Notes: generated by a model from the sequence alone, not told the origin. Positions 21,144-30,396 are shown, counted from the stretch's first letter. The stretch: DNA of 64,000 nt from Pontibacter russatus (GCF_009931655.1 NZ_CP047984.1:2126501-2190500), one strand, 5' to 3'. A program made the numbers and translations.

Positions 21144-21779
21144 CTACTGTTTCTTAAAGTCGCCGTTGATGATGGACTTGATGAGCGCCGGGATGGCGAA
21201 AGGGCTGATGCCTGTCTGAATCATATAGCGGTTCTGCTGCAGTTGCCGCTGTTGCTCCATGCCGTACCGGAAGTTGCCCGCGCCGTCCATGGGGGTTGTT
21301 TTGAAGAGTTCCTCCAGCCGTTCGGGGTCGAGGTTGCGCATGGCGATGGCCCGGCCCTCGTCAGGCAGCTTCACGTTGGCCACCGCCTCCCGCAACTCGC
21401 GCTCCGTCGCCCACGGAAACACGTCCACCGTCGGCAGTTCGGTGGGGTCTTCCTGCAGCTGCATGATGATGGAGTAGCTTTCGCTGCTGTAGTTTTTGGG
21501 AATTTTGAGGTACTGCCGCTTAAAGCCGATGGCGCTGAAGAGCACGCTGTCGCCAGCCAGCACTGGCACCGAGAAGAAGCCGTACTCGTTGGACTGGGTG
21601 CCCCGGCTGGTGCCCGGCACGAAGATGCTCACGCCCGTTACCCCGTACAGGCTGTCGCCGGTGGCCACGAAGCCCGAGAGCTGCACCACCCGCGCCTTCC
21701 GCTGCGCCGCCGCCTGCTCCGGGGTGCAAAGGAAAAGCAGCAGGCCCAGCAGTGGCAGCAGGAGCCTTTTGAGAGGCAT
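21144..21779 (-). CDS. Secreted protein with CarboxypepD_reg-like domain
   Basis: A signal peptide (MPLKRLLLPLLGLLLFLCT ending AAAQ) is followed by a beta-sandwich of the carboxypeptidase-regulatory-like type: VVQLSGFVATGDSLYGVTGVSI, then GTQSNEYGFFSVPVLAGDSVLFSAIGF. The C-terminal half is charged, with no recognised domain. The start at 21779 was preferred because it begins the signal peptide; the frame is open to 21824. Such proteins are common in Bacteroidota and often sit near TonB or secretion genes, but none is adjacent here. Function unknown. Confidence 0.75.
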   Translation of the reverse strand: MPLKRLLLPLLGLLLFLCTPEQAAAQRKARVVQLSGFVATGDSLYGVTGVSIFVPGTSRGTQSNEYGFFSVPVLAGDSVLFSAIGFKRQYLKIPKNYSSESYSIIMQLQEDPTELPTVDVFPWATERELREAVANVKLPDEGRAIAMRNLDPERLEELFKTTPMDGAGNFRYGMEQQRQLQQNRYMIQTGISPFAIPALIKSIINGDFKKQ

Positions 21780-21862
21780 CGCTTCAAAAAGAAACGGGTG
21801 TTCGGTAAGCTTCATCTGATACAATTATACTATATTTATCTTTTATTATAGCTGCTTTTACC

Positions 21863-21870
21863 TAATTTTG
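21863..21870 (+). promoter_or_regulatory. -7 box of the ArsR-family gene
   Basis: TAATTTTG matches TAnnTTTG and lies 18 nt before the ATG at 21889. TTTT stands 18 to 19 nt upstream in place of TTTG. Confidence 0.55.
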
Positions 21871-21888
21871 TTCTGCGCCCGACCTATT

Positions 21889-22275
21889 ATGAGACTCAAG
21901 CATTTCAGTCTGTCTTTTGGTGAGCAGGTCCTGAAGGCCCTCGCCGACGAATCACGCCTCCGCATCCTCCACCTGCTCCTGCACAGCAAGGAGATGTGTA
22001 CGTCGGACCTGGAGCAGGTGCTCGAGTTCACCCAGACCAAAACCTCGCGCCACCTCTCTTACCTGCGCAACGCCAGCATCGTGTCGACGCGCAAGATGGA
22101 CCAGTGGGTGTTTTACACGGTAAAAGAAGAAGCCACGGACTTCATCAACCAGATTTTCTCCTATATGGAGCGCGACGCGGCGCTGCGGAAAGACATTGAG
22201 GCATACCAGATCCTGTTCTCCAACCGCGAGCTGGCCGTGAACAAGCTGCAGACGCGCCGCTGGACCGCGCACTAG
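21889..22275 (+). CDS. ArsR-family transcriptional regulator
   Basis: Winged-helix regulator of about 128 residues from the ATG at 21889 (the upstream TTG lies inside the -7 box). The recognition region is LADESRLRILHLLLHSKEMCTSDLEQVLEFTQTKTSRHLSYLRNASIV in continuous family form: dimer helix, helix-turn-helix and wing. Cys is present at KEMCTSDL, near the classical metal-sensing helix, but no second Cys pairs with it, so a metal signal is doubtful. No adjacent efflux gene suggests a target. Confidence 0.85.
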   Translation: MRLKHFSLSFGEQVLKALADESRLRILHLLLHSKEMCTSDLEQVLEFTQTKTSRHLSYLRNASIVSTRKMDQWVFYTVKEEATDFINQIFSYMERDAALRKDIEAYQILFSNRELAVNKLQTRRWTAH

Positions 22276-22424
22276 CTTTCGCCTGCCCCCACATAACCCG
22301 TAAATCCGGATTATATTGTCCCGGTCCGGGGGCGCCGCCGCTGCGCCCGACGCCTAAATAAGGAAATTCTCAAAACATCCGTTCCCCTGGCGCGTTTTAA
22401 CTACGCTTAGGCCGGCATTTCCGC

Positions 22425-23126
22425 ATGAAAACATACACCCACATCCTCTTCGACCTCGACCACACCCTCTGGGATTTTGAGAAAAACTCCGAGGAAACGC
22501 TAAATGCCCTGTACGACCAGTTTGCGCTCGGCAGCTTCGGCAAGTTCGACTGCGACTCGTTTTACCGCAAGTACAAGTTCGTGAACGCGCGCCTCTGGGA
22601 CCTGTACAACAAAGGCCGCATCAAGCAGGCGGAGCTGCGCGACAGCCGCTTCGTGAAAACCCTGACGGGGCTGGGGCTGGAGCCGCATGAGGTGCCGGAA
22701 GGCTTGGCCGAGGCCTATATCACCCTGTGCCCCACCAAGACCGCCGTGTTCCCTTACGCTTACGAGGTGCTGGAGTACCTGCAGCCCAGATACGGCCTGC
22801 ACATCATCACCAACGGGTTTAAGGAAGTGCAGCATATAAAAATGACCTCCTCCAACCTGCACCCCTACTTCCGGGAGATTGTGACTTCGGAGTGCTGCGG
22901 CTACAAAAAGCCGGATCGCCGCATGTTTGAGCACCTGCTGGGGCGCATCGGGGTGGCGCCGGAGGAGTGCCTGATGGTGGGTGATAACTACGAATGCGAC
23001 ATTGAAGGCGCCCGCGCCGCCGGCATAGACCAGGTTTTCTTCAACCCGGAGGGCATCACCCGGAAGCGCAGCCCCCGACCCACCCACGAGATCAGCTGCC
23101 TGAGCGAGCTGAAACTTTTTTTGTAA
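22425..23126 (+). CDS. YjjG-family noncanonical pyrimidine nucleotidase (HAD superfamily)
   Basis: HAD phosphatase of 233 residues. Motif I is HILFDLDHTLWDFEKNS with the nucleophile Asp and acid Asp, motif II is IITNGF, motif III the Lys in CCGYKKPD, and motif IV LMVGDNYECDIEGARAAG. The alpha-helical cap (about residues 18-100) and WDFEKNS segment match the YjjG group, which dephosphorylates non-canonical nucleotides such as 5-substituted dUMP. The cell location is cytoplasmic. Alternative: another HAD-IA phosphatase of similar size. Confidence 0.85.
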   Translation: MKTYTHILFDLDHTLWDFEKNSEETLNALYDQFALGSFGKFDCDSFYRKYKFVNARLWDLYNKGRIKQAELRDSRFVKTLTGLGLEPHEVPEGLAEAYITLCPTKTAVFPYAYEVLEYLQPRYGLHIITNGFKEVQHIKMTSSNLHPYFREIVTSECCGYKKPDRRMFEHLLGRIGVAPEECLMVGDNYECDIEGARAAGIDQVFFNPEGITRKRSPRPTHEISCLSELKLFL

Positions 23127-23439
23127 GCAAAGGTCATATATGCCTTCTGCCTGTTGCTGTTTTTGTACAGGACCCGCAAGGCTCCCCTATCGTTGCATCC
23201 GGCCTTCAAACCGGGGTTAAACCGACCTGAATAAAGGAAAGCTGCACTGGCCATATATGGCTGCACGCGTTCTTTGACAGACGGCGCCCACGTCTGCCGT
23301 TTTGGGTGCCCGGAGGAGGCGGGATGGTGGCGCCCATACGGCTTTCCGGTGAAAAAGCCGTACCTTTGCGCCGCGAGGGCGCTGCTGTGCAGCACCTTCC
23401 GCAGTAGCATATATATACATCACCAAAAAATATAAACGC
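23127..23439. other. Spacer before pruA with hairpin and -7 box
   Basis: No gene seen. It holds GGCCATATATGGC (about 23251), an 8-bp hairpin ACGGCTTT / AAAGCCGT (23338-23361) and, abutting it, the -7-like box TACCTTTG. Confidence 0.5.
23361..23368 (+). promoter_or_regulatory. Possible -7 box of pruA
   Basis: TACCTTTG matches TAnnTTTG. Its first base is the last base of the hairpin at 23338-23361, so an operator or attenuator may be present. No -33 element was recognised. Confidence 0.4.
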
Positions 23440-25074
23440 ATGGCAACCGGATTTTTTAAAGTACCCACTCCCGTAAACGAACCAGTAAAATCATATGCGC
23501 CCGGCTCCCCCGAAAAGGAGGAACTGCAGCGCACCTATAAAGAACTGAAGTCGAAGCAACTGGACGTGCCGATGTACATTGGCGGCGACCGGGTGTATAC
23601 CGACAACAAAAGGCCCATGGTGCAGCCCCACGACCACCAGCACCTACTGGGCCATTTCAGCGAAGGCGACGCGTCCCACGTGGAACAGGCCATCAACGCG
23701 GCGCTTGCCGCCCGCGAGATGTGGGCGAACATGGCGTGGGAGCACCGCGCCAGCATTTTCCTCAAGGCGGCCGAGCTGCTGGCCGGGCCGTGGCGCGCGC
23801 GCCTGAACGCCGCCACCATGCTGGGCCAGTCCAAAAACGCCTACCAGGCCGAGATCGACTCTGCCTGCGAGCTCATCGACTTCCTGCGCTTCAACGTGCA
23901 GTACGCCACCGATATATACCGCATGCAGCCGGAGTCGTCGCCGGGCGTCTGGAACCGCATGGAGCACCGCCCCCTGGAGGGCTTCGTGTTCGCGCTCACG
24001 CCCTTCAACTTCACGGCCATCGCCGGTAACCTGCCTGCCTCCGTGGCCCTGATGGGCAACGTGGTGGTATGGAAGCCCGCGCACACCCAGGTATATGCCG
24101 CGCACATGATCATGGACCTGTTGCAGGAGGCGGGTCTTCCGGACGGCGTGATCAATTTGATCTATGTGGACGGACCGGTGGCGGGCGAGGTGATCTTTAA
24201 CCACGCTGATTTCGCGGGCATCCACTTCACGGGCAGCACCGGCGTGTTCCAGAACATCTGGAAGACCATCGGCAACAACATCCACAAGTACAAAACTTAT
24301 CCGCGCATTGTGGGCGAAACCGGTGGCAAGGATTTTATCGTGGCGCACCGCTCCGCAGAGGCAAAGCAGGTGGCCACGGCCATCACGCGCGGCGCGTTCG
24401 AGTACCAGGGCCAGAAGTGCTCCGCTGCCTCGCGCGCCTATATACCCAGCAACCTCTGGGAGGAGGTGAAAGACTTTGTGATTGCCGATGTGAAATCTTT
24501 TAAAATCGGGCCGCCGGAGGATTTCTTCAACTTCATTAACGCCGTGATCGACGAGAAGTCTTTCGATAAGATTGCCCGGTATATAGACAATGCGAAGGAG
24601 AGCAACGAGGTGGAGGTGATCGCGGGCGGCAGTTACGACAAATCGAAAGGGTACTTCATCGAGCCGACCGTCTTGCTGGCGCACAACCCGCAGTACGTGA
24701 CCATGTGCGAGGAGATTTTCGGGCCCGTGATAACGATCTATGTATATGACGAGAACAACTGGGAGGACACCCTGGAACTGGTAAACGCCACCTCGCCCTA
24801 TGCCCTGACCGGCGCCATCTTCAGCAAAGACCGTTATGCCATTGAGTACGCCACCAAAAAACTGAGCGACGCGGCTGGCAACTTCTACATCAACGACAAG
24901 CCGACCGGCGCGGTGGTGGGGCAGCAGCCGTTCGGCGGCTCCCGCGCCTCCGGCACCAACGACAAGGCCGGGTCTATGCTGAACCTGCTGCGCTGGGTGT
25001 CGGCACGCTCTATCAAAGAAACGCTAAACCCCGCCACCGATTACCGCTATCCGTTCCTGGGCGAGGACAAATAG
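23440..25074 (+). CDS. pruA: L-glutamate gamma-semialdehyde dehydrogenase (P5C dehydrogenase)
   Basis: Oxidises glutamate semialdehyde (from proline or ornithine) to glutamate with NAD+. It has 544 residues, the size of the stand-alone type. The catalytic Cys lies in YQGQKCSAASRAYI and the general base Glu in GETGGKDF. IHFTGSTGVFQNI is the NAD-binding loop and PFGGSRASGTNDKAG the C-terminal signature. The N-terminus MATGFFKVPTPVNEPVKSYA is typical of Bacteroidota enzymes. No proline dehydrogenase is adjacent. It ends at a long TATATA hairpin. Confidence 0.93.
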   Translation: MATGFFKVPTPVNEPVKSYAPGSPEKEELQRTYKELKSKQLDVPMYIGGDRVYTDNKRPMVQPHDHQHLLGHFSEGDASHVEQAINAALAAREMWANMAWEHRASIFLKAAELLAGPWRARLNAATMLGQSKNAYQAEIDSACELIDFLRFNVQYATDIYRMQPESSPGVWNRMEHRPLEGFVFALTPFNFTAIAGNLPASVALMGNVVVWKPAHTQVYAAHMIMDLLQEAGLPDGVINLIYVDGPVAGEVIFNHADFAGIHFTGSTGVFQNIWKTIGNNIHKYKTYPRIVGETGGKDFIVAHRSAEAKQVATAITRGAFEYQGQKCSAASRAYIPSNLWEEVKDFVIADVKSFKIGPPEDFFNFINAVIDEKSFDKIARYIDNAKESNEVEVIAGGSYDKSKGYFIEPTVLLAHNPQYVTMCEEIFGPVITIYVYDENNWEDTLELVNATSPYALTGAIFSKDRYAIEYATKKLSDAAGNFYINDKPTGAVVGQQPFGGSRASGTNDKAGSMLNLLRWVSARSIKETLNPATDYRYPFLGEDK

Positions 25075-25086
25075 CCTATATATGTT

Positions 25087-25142
25087 ATATATAAACACAG
25101 TGGCCATGTTCTGAAAAGTGCGTGGCCACTGTGTTTATATAT
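25087..25142. terminator. Long TATATA-based hairpin after pruA
   Basis: Perfect 20-bp arms ATATATAAACACAGTGGCCA / TGGCCACTGTGTTTATATAT enclose a 16-nt loop (25107-25122). It separates pruA from the nuo promoter. Confidence 0.8.
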
Positions 25143-25143
25143 C

Positions 25144-25163
25144 GTCTGAATCAGGATTCAGAC
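25144..25163. repeat. Joined outer ends of the GxxExxY inverted repeat
   Basis: GTCTGAATCAGGATTCAGAC: its first 14 bases equal the outer left end at 11016, and its last 9 equal the outer right end at 11544-11552. No GxxExxY gene is here. Confidence 0.5.
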
Positions 25164-25209
25164 AAGTAGGCGCCTTCTTTTTTCGCTAAACCTACTAAAG
25201 AGATATGCT

Positions 25210-25240
25210 TTTGATTGTTGGCTATTTATACCTAATTTTG
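25210..25240 (+). promoter_or_regulatory. Promoter of the nuoA-J block
   Basis: TTTG (25210-25213), 19 nt, then TAATTTTG (25233-25240): a full match to the Bacteroidota housekeeping promoter, 30 nt before the nuoA start codon. Confidence 0.8.
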
Positions 25241-25270
25241 CTGCTCAATTTATAGAAGGACTACCGCATT

Positions 25271-25651
25271 ATGGAACCAACTGTGGATCAGTATGTACCG
25301 TCTGATTACCTGCCCATTCTCATTCAGTTTGCAGCCGCCCTTGGCTTTGTGATTTTTGCGCTCACGCTCACGCACCTGCTTGGCCCCAAGCGCAACAGCG
25401 CCGTTAAAGGCGCCGCCTGGGAAAGCGGCATCGAGTCGGTGGGCGATGCCCGCACGCCTATCTCCTACAAGTACTTCATGATCGCCATCCTGTTTGTACT
25501 TTTCGATGTGGAAATCATTTTCCTTTACCCCTGGGCGGTCAACTTCCGGGAGTTCGGCCTCGATGGGTTCCTGCAGATGATCGTGTTTATGTCGCTGCTG
25601 ATGGCGGGCTTCTTCTACGTTCTCAAAAAAGGCGTCCTGAAGTGGGAATAG
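25271..25651 (+). CDS. nuoA: NADH-quinone oxidoreductase subunit A
   Basis: Membrane subunit of complex I, 126 residues with three hydrophobic segments. The conserved loop WESGIESVGDARTPISYKYF (residues about 57-76), located near the quinone site, is intact, followed by FVLFDVEIIFLYPWAV. It is the first gene of the A-J block and directly follows the strong promoter at 25210-25240. Confidence 0.95.
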   Translation: MEPTVDQYVPSDYLPILIQFAAALGFVIFALTLTHLLGPKRNSAVKGAAWESGIESVGDARTPISYKYFMIAILFVLFDVEIIFLYPWAVNFREFGLDGFLQMIVFMSLLMAGFFYVLKKGVLKWE

Positions 25652-25732
25652 GACATTAAACTTTTACAAGCGCGATGGTGTTAAAACACCGGGCACTGAA
25701 GCCTGTACTTGTGAGATTAAATTATCCTTCAA

Positions 25733-26287
25733 ATGAGCAACTCCAATAACGATATTAAATTAGTTGACGCGCCGGACGGTGTGTCGGGTGCCGGCTTCTT
25801 CGCCACCTCTTTCGAGAAAGTGATCGGCCTGGCCCGCAAGCATTCGCTGTGGCCGCTGCCCTTCGCCACCTCCTGCTGCGGCATCGAGTATATGGCCACC
25901 ATGGGCTCCAACTACGACATTTCGCGCTTCGGTTCGGAGCGCCCCAGTTTCTCCCCGCGCCAGGCGGATATCCTGATGGTGATGGGCACGATCGCCAAGA
26001 AAATGGGCCCTGTGGTGAAGCAGGTATATGAGCAGATGGCGGAGCCGCGCTGGGTCATAGCGGTGGGGGCCTGCGCCTCCTCCGGCGGCATCTTCGACAC
26101 GTATTCTGTGCTCCAGGGCATCGACCGCGTGGTGCCCGTGGACGTGTACGTGCCCGGTTGCCCTCCCCGTCCCGAGCAGATCCTGGACGGTCTGATGCGG
26201 GTGCAGGACCTGGCGGCAAACGAATCGCTGCGCCGCCGCAACTCTCCGGAGTACCAGGCGCTTCTGGCCTCTTACAATATTCAATAA
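25733..26287 (+). CDS. nuoB: NADH-quinone oxidoreductase subunit B
   Basis: Peripheral-arm subunit holding the N2 4Fe-4S cluster that reduces quinone; 184 residues. The ligand cysteines are present: the tandem pair in [15 protein letters not shown], one in [14 protein letters not shown] and one in [14 protein letters not shown]. It lies 81 nt after nuoA and 4 nt before nuoC. Nothing is missing or unusual in the frame. Confidence 0.96.
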   Translation: MSNSNNDIKLVDAPDGVSGAGFFATSFEKVIGLARKHSLWPLPFATSCCGIEYMATMGSNYDISRFGSERPSFSPRQADILMVMGTIAKKMGPVVKQVYEQMAEPRWVIAVGACASSGGIFDTYSVLQGIDRVVPVDVYVPGCPPRPEQILDGLMRVQDLAANESLRRRNSPEYQALLASYNIQ

Positions 26288-26291
26288 GCAC

Positions 26292-26798
26292 ATGGAGCTT
26301 ACGCACGAAAACGTACTCGGCAAGATCATCAGCAAGTTTGGGGAAGAGAACATCCAGGATGCCTACAACCCGGACGGGATCATGACGTTCACCACCAACC
26401 GGGACACGATCATCGACCTGATCCAGTACCTGCACAGCGACGAGGAGTTGCAAATCCGCTTCCTCACCACACTGTGCGGCATCCACTACCCCGACCAGAA
26501 AGACAAGGAGCTGTGCGTAATGTACCAGTTGCACAGCCTGCGCCATAATTACCGCCTCCGCATCAAGGTGTTCTTCCCGATTGCCGACCCCGTGATGCCA
26601 ACGCTGACGGGTGTATATGCAACCGCCAACTGGATGGAGCGCGAGACGTTCGACTTCTACGGCGTCATCTTCACGGGCCACCCGAACCTGACCCGCATCC
26701 TGAACATCGAGGAGATGGAGTACCACCCGATGCTGAAGCAGTACCCGCTGGAGGACCTGACGCGGGAAGACAAGATAGACACGTTTTTCGGGCGATAA
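26292..26798 (+). CDS. nuoC: NADH-quinone oxidoreductase subunit C
   Basis: Hydrophilic subunit of the connecting module, 168 residues, without bound cofactor. Signature: [28 protein letters not shown] (residues about 110-137). It is a separate gene, not the NuoCD fusion of enterobacteria. The spacing to nuoB is 4 nt, suggesting translational coupling. Confidence 0.95.
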   Translation: MELTHENVLGKIISKFGEENIQDAYNPDGIMTFTTNRDTIIDLIQYLHSDEELQIRFLTTLCGIHYPDQKDKELCVMYQLHSLRHNYRLRIKVFFPIADPVMPTLTGVYATANWMERETFDFYGVIFTGHPNLTRILNIEEMEYHPMLKQYPLEDLTREDKIDTFFGR

Positions 26799-26864
26799 GC
26801 TCTTTCGCTGCGACTGCCCCGGAACACCGGGCGCGTAACAGCAGACAAATAAAGCATATATAGC

Positions 26865-28108
26865 ATGGCTACTGAAAATAAAACCGCAGAACTCACCGAG
26901 TTGGAGCAGTTCCGTAAAGACCACGGGCTGGCCCTGCAGGACGAGCGGCCCCTGACCACGCTGAACCTGGGCCCCACGCACCCGGCCACGCATGGTATTT
27001 TCCAGAACATCCTCCAAATGGACGGCGAGAAGATCGTGGACGCAGTGCCCACCATCGGCTATATCCACCGTGCCTTCGAGAAAATAGCGGAACGCCGGCC
27101 GTTCTACCAGATCACGCCGCTGACTGACCGCATGAACTACTGCTCGTCCCCATCAACAACATGGGGTACCACATGACGGTGGAGAAACTGCTCGGCATCA
27201 CCATCCCGAAGCGCGCCCAGTATATCCGCGTGATCATGATGGAGCTGGCCCGCATCTCCGACCACCTGATCTGTAACTCCATCCTGGGGGTGGACTCCGG
27301 CGCCTTTACCGGCTTCCTGTACGTGATGCAGGAGCGCGAGCACATCTACGATATATATGAGGAGGTCTGCGGTGCCCGCCTGACGACGAACATGGGCCGC
27401 ATCGGGGGCATGGAGCGCGACCTTTCACCGAAGGCCCTGCACCTGATCGATGAGTTCCTGAAGCGCTTCCCGAAAGTGTGGGCGGAGTTTGAGAAAATGC
27501 TGACCCGCAACCGCATCTTCATCGACAGGACAACCGGCGTGGGCGCTATTTCGGCGGAGCGGGCCCTGAACTACGGCTTTACCGGCCCCAACCTGCGTGC
27601 CACGGGTGTAGACTACGATGTGCGCGTGATGAACCCCTACTCTTCTTACGAAGATTTCGAGTTCGACATTCCGGTAGGCGCCAAAGGCGACACTTACGAC
27701 CGCTTCCTGGTGCGTAACGAGGAAGTGTGGCAAAGCCTGAGGATAATTGAGCAGGCCTACAAAAACCTGCCGGAGGGCTCTTACCACGCCGACGCGCCGC
27801 ATTATTACCTGCCGCCGAAGCAGGCGGTCTATACCAGCATGGAAGCCCTTATCTACCACTTCAAGATTGTGATGGGCGAGACAGACATTCCGGTGGGCGA
27901 GGTGTACCACAGCGTGGAGGGCGGCAACGGCGAGTTAGGCTTTTACCTGCTCAGCGACGGCGGCCGCACGCCATATAGATTGCACTTCCGCAGGCCTTGC
28001 TTTATATACTACCAGGCTTATACCGAGATGATCAAGGGCGGGCAACTGGCTGACGCCATCCTGACACTGAGCAGCCTGAACGTGATTGCCGGCGAACTGG
28101 ACGCATAA
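26865..28108 (+). pseudogene. nuoD: NADH-quinone oxidoreductase subunit D, with one-base frameshift
   Basis: Encodes the 49-kDa-type subunit that forms the quinone cavity. The first frame (26865-27176) gives [19 protein letters not shown] and ends after [14 protein letters not shown]. The second (27161-28108) begins [13 protein letters not shown] and runs to the natural stop (GRTPYRLHFRRPCF and VIAGELDA end). Restoring one C in the CCCC run at 27148-27151 gives [10 protein letters not shown], a single frame of about 414 residues, the expected size. Complex I without NuoD would not work, so a sequencing or assembly slip in the homopolymer is more likely than true loss. Confidence 0.85.
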
Positions 28109-28169
28109 TTAACAAGAATCATTTACCATTCAACATTGACCCATATACAGGGCCAGTGACAATTGAAAA

Positions 28170-28703
28170 ATGGCAGAGACTATAAACGAAGTACAGTTTT
28201 CTGATGCGGCTCTGGCCGAGATGCAGCGCTACATCAGCCACTACCCGGAGGGTCGCCAGAAGTCTGCCCTGCTGCCCATCCTGCACATCGCGCAGGCCGA
28301 GTTTGGCGGCTGGGTGAGCCCGGAGGTGATGGACAAGATAGCCGAGATCCTGGACATTCAGCCGATTGAGGTATATGAGGTCGCGACGTTTTATACCATG
28401 TTCAACCTGAAGCCGGTGGGCAAGCACGTGCTGGAAGTATGCCGCACCGGCCCCTGCTGCCTGCGCGGCGCCGATGAGCTCATCGACACGCTGAAGCGCA
28501 AGCTGAACATCGAGGAAGGCGAGACTTCGGCTGACGGCATGTTCACGCTGAAGCCGGTGGAGTGCCTCGCTTCCTGCGGAACAGGCCCGATGCTGCAGGT
28601 GCGTGAGCTGTACTACGAGAACCTCGACAGCGAGGCCCGCGTGGACGAGTTCCTGGCGATGATGCGCCAGAAAGAGCACGAGACGCCAGCCTGGGCGAAG
28701 TAA
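28170..28703 (+). CDS. nuoE: NADH-quinone oxidoreductase subunit E
   Basis: Subunit of the NADH-oxidising module with the N1a 2Fe-2S cluster, 177 residues. The cysteines are visible in CRTGPCCLRGADELI (first pair region) and VECLASCGTGPMLQV (second pair). The N-terminal thioredoxin-like helical part (YPEGRQKSALLPILHIAQAE) is standard. It starts 61 nt after nuoD. Confidence 0.95.
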   Translation: MAETINEVQFSDAALAEMQRYISHYPEGRQKSALLPILHIAQAEFGGWVSPEVMDKIAEILDIQPIEVYEVATFYTMFNLKPVGKHVLEVCRTGPCCLRGADELIDTLKRKLNIEEGETSADGMFTLKPVECLASCGTGPMLQVRELYYENLDSEARVDEFLAMMRQKEHETPAWAK

Positions 28704-28853
28704 GATTAGACAAAAGACAGAAAAGTGACGAAGGGCATTTTTTATTTAACCGCCCCTGGCGTTCTTGTCTAAACATCTTTTGTCGATTAAATCATTGATA
28801 AACAGCCAGTGCGCCCCTGAACAAGCCACTGCGAAGCAATACATCCTGCTACA

Positions 28854-30200
28854 ATGGGACTTAAGATATTAACCGAACATATAAACGTACCCGGCATCGA
28901 GACGCTGGAGGTATACCGGAAGCATGGCGGCTACAAATCAGTAGAGAAAGCCCTGAAAACGATGTCCCCGGCGGAGGTGGTGGAAGAGGTGAAAACATCC
29001 GGCCTGCGCGGCCGCGGTGGCGCCGGTTTCCCGGCGGGTATGAAGTGGAGCTTCCTGGCAAAGCCGGAGGGCATTCCGCGCTACCTGGTCTGCAACGCCG
29101 ACGAATCCGAGCCGGGCACCTTCAAGGACCGCTGGTATATGGAGAAAAACCCGCACGGGCTGATTGAGGGGATGATTACCTCCAGCTACGCGCTCGGTGC
29201 CAACACCTCCTATATCTATATCCGCGGCGAGCTGATGTTCATCCTGCGCATCCTCGAAAAAGCCATTGCAGAAGCATACGCAGCCGGCTTGCTGGGCAAA
29301 AACATCCTGGGCTCCGGCTACGACCTGGACCTGCACGTGGCGCCCGGCGGCGGTGCTTATATATGCGGCGAGGAAACTGCCTTGCTGGAATCTCTGGAGG
29401 GCAAGCGCGGCAACCCGCGCAACAAGCCCCCGTTCCCGGCGGTGAAAGGCCTTTTCCAGAGCCCGACGGTGGTGAACAACGTAGAGACAATTTCGTCTGT
29501 GCCCTGGATTGTGAACAACAGCGGGGCCGAATATGCTAAAATCGGTATCGGGCGCAGCACAGGCACCAAGCTGATCTCCGCCAGCGGCAACATCAACAAC
29601 CCCGGGGTATATGAAATTGAGCTGGGCGTGCCGGTAGAGGAGTTTATATACTCTGATGAGTACTGCGGCGGCATCTGGAAAGGCCGCGAGCTGAAGGCCG
29701 TGGTGCCGGGCGGTTCGTCTGTGCCGATTCTGCCAAAGAACCTTATCCTGAAGACAGCCGCCGGGGAAAATCGCCTTATGTCTTACGAGTCCTTGTCTGA
29801 CGGAGGCTTTGTAACGGGCTCTATGCTGGGTTCGGGTGCCTTCATCGTGTTCGACGAGGAGCAGTGCATCGTGCGCAACACCTGGAACTATGCCCGCTTT
29901 TATCATCATGAGTCGTGCGGCCAGTGCAGCCCCTGCCGCGAAGGAACCGGCTGGATGGAGAAAGTGCTGCACCGCATCGAGTACGGCCACGGTCATCAGC
30001 AGGACATCGACCTATTGGTAAGCGTGGCCAAGCAGATAGAGGGAAACACCATCTGCCCGCTGGGTGATGCCGCCGCGTGGCCGGTAGCCGCCGCCATCCG
30101 CCACTTCCGCGAGGAGTTTGAGTGGCATATAAAACACCCGAAAGAGGCGACAGCCCCGGGTGCGGTATATAGAGGCCAGTTGGATACCGTGACAGCGTAA
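28854..30200 (+). CDS. nuoF: NADH-quinone oxidoreductase subunit F
   Basis: NADH- and FMN-binding subunit, 448 residues. The NADH loop is GLRGRGGAGFPAGMKW, the FMN region NADESEPGTFKDR and GGGAYICGEETALLESLEG. The N3 4Fe-4S ligands are ESCGQCSPCREGT plus the later Cys in NTICPLGDAAAWP. A spacer of 150 nt before it contains imperfect GACAAAAGA words. Downstream (30201-30396) is a repeat-rich gap before nuoG. Confidence 0.96.
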   Translation: MGLKILTEHINVPGIETLEVYRKHGGYKSVEKALKTMSPAEVVEEVKTSGLRGRGGAGFPAGMKWSFLAKPEGIPRYLVCNADESEPGTFKDRWYMEKNPHGLIEGMITSSYALGANTSYIYIRGELMFILRILEKAIAEAYAAGLLGKNILGSGYDLDLHVAPGGGAYICGEETALLESLEGKRGNPRNKPPFPAVKGLFQSPTVVNNVETISSVPWIVNNSGAEYAKIGIGRSTGTKLISASGNINNPGVYEIELGVPVEEFIYSDEYCGGIWKGRELKAVVPGGSSVPILPKNLILKTAAGENRLMSYESLSDGGFVTGSMLGSGAFIVFDEEQCIVRNTWNYARFYHHESCGQCSPCREGTGWMEKVLHRIEYGHGHQQDIDLLVSVAKQIEGNTICPLGDAAAWPVAAAIRHFREEFEWHIKHPKEATAPGAVYRGQLDTVTA

Positions 30201-30204
30201 AATC

Positions 30205-30275
30205 GTAGAGACGCAATATTTTGCGTCTCCTGCCTACACCACACAAAACCTAAGACGCAAAATATTGCGTCTCTA
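30205..30275. repeat. Pair of inverted GACGC-family palindromes (REPIN-like)
   Basis: Two copies: GACGCAATATTTTGCGTC at 30205-30229 and the reverse orientation GACGCAAAATATTGCGTC at 30252-30275, 22 nt apart. Two opposed REP-like palindromes inside the nuoF-nuoG gap form a REPIN-type unit. Confidence 0.65.
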
Positions 30276-30339
30276 AAGCATCAAAATCTGGCGGTAGCGC
30301 CAGCTGCATATATAAAATTCTATTTAGGTTAGACCGTTT

Positions 30340-30388
30340 TCGTTGTTCGCCTTCTTCCGAGAAACGAACAACGAGAAACGAACAACGA
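30340..30388. repeat. Tandem word repeat GAGAAACGAACAAC before nuoG
   Basis: GAGAAACGAACAAC occurs twice in direct tandem (30359-30372 and 30373-30386). Its complement CGTTGTTCG at 30340-30348 makes a possible hairpin. The nuoG ATG follows at 30397. Confidence 0.65.
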
Positions 30389-30396
30389 TATATAAG

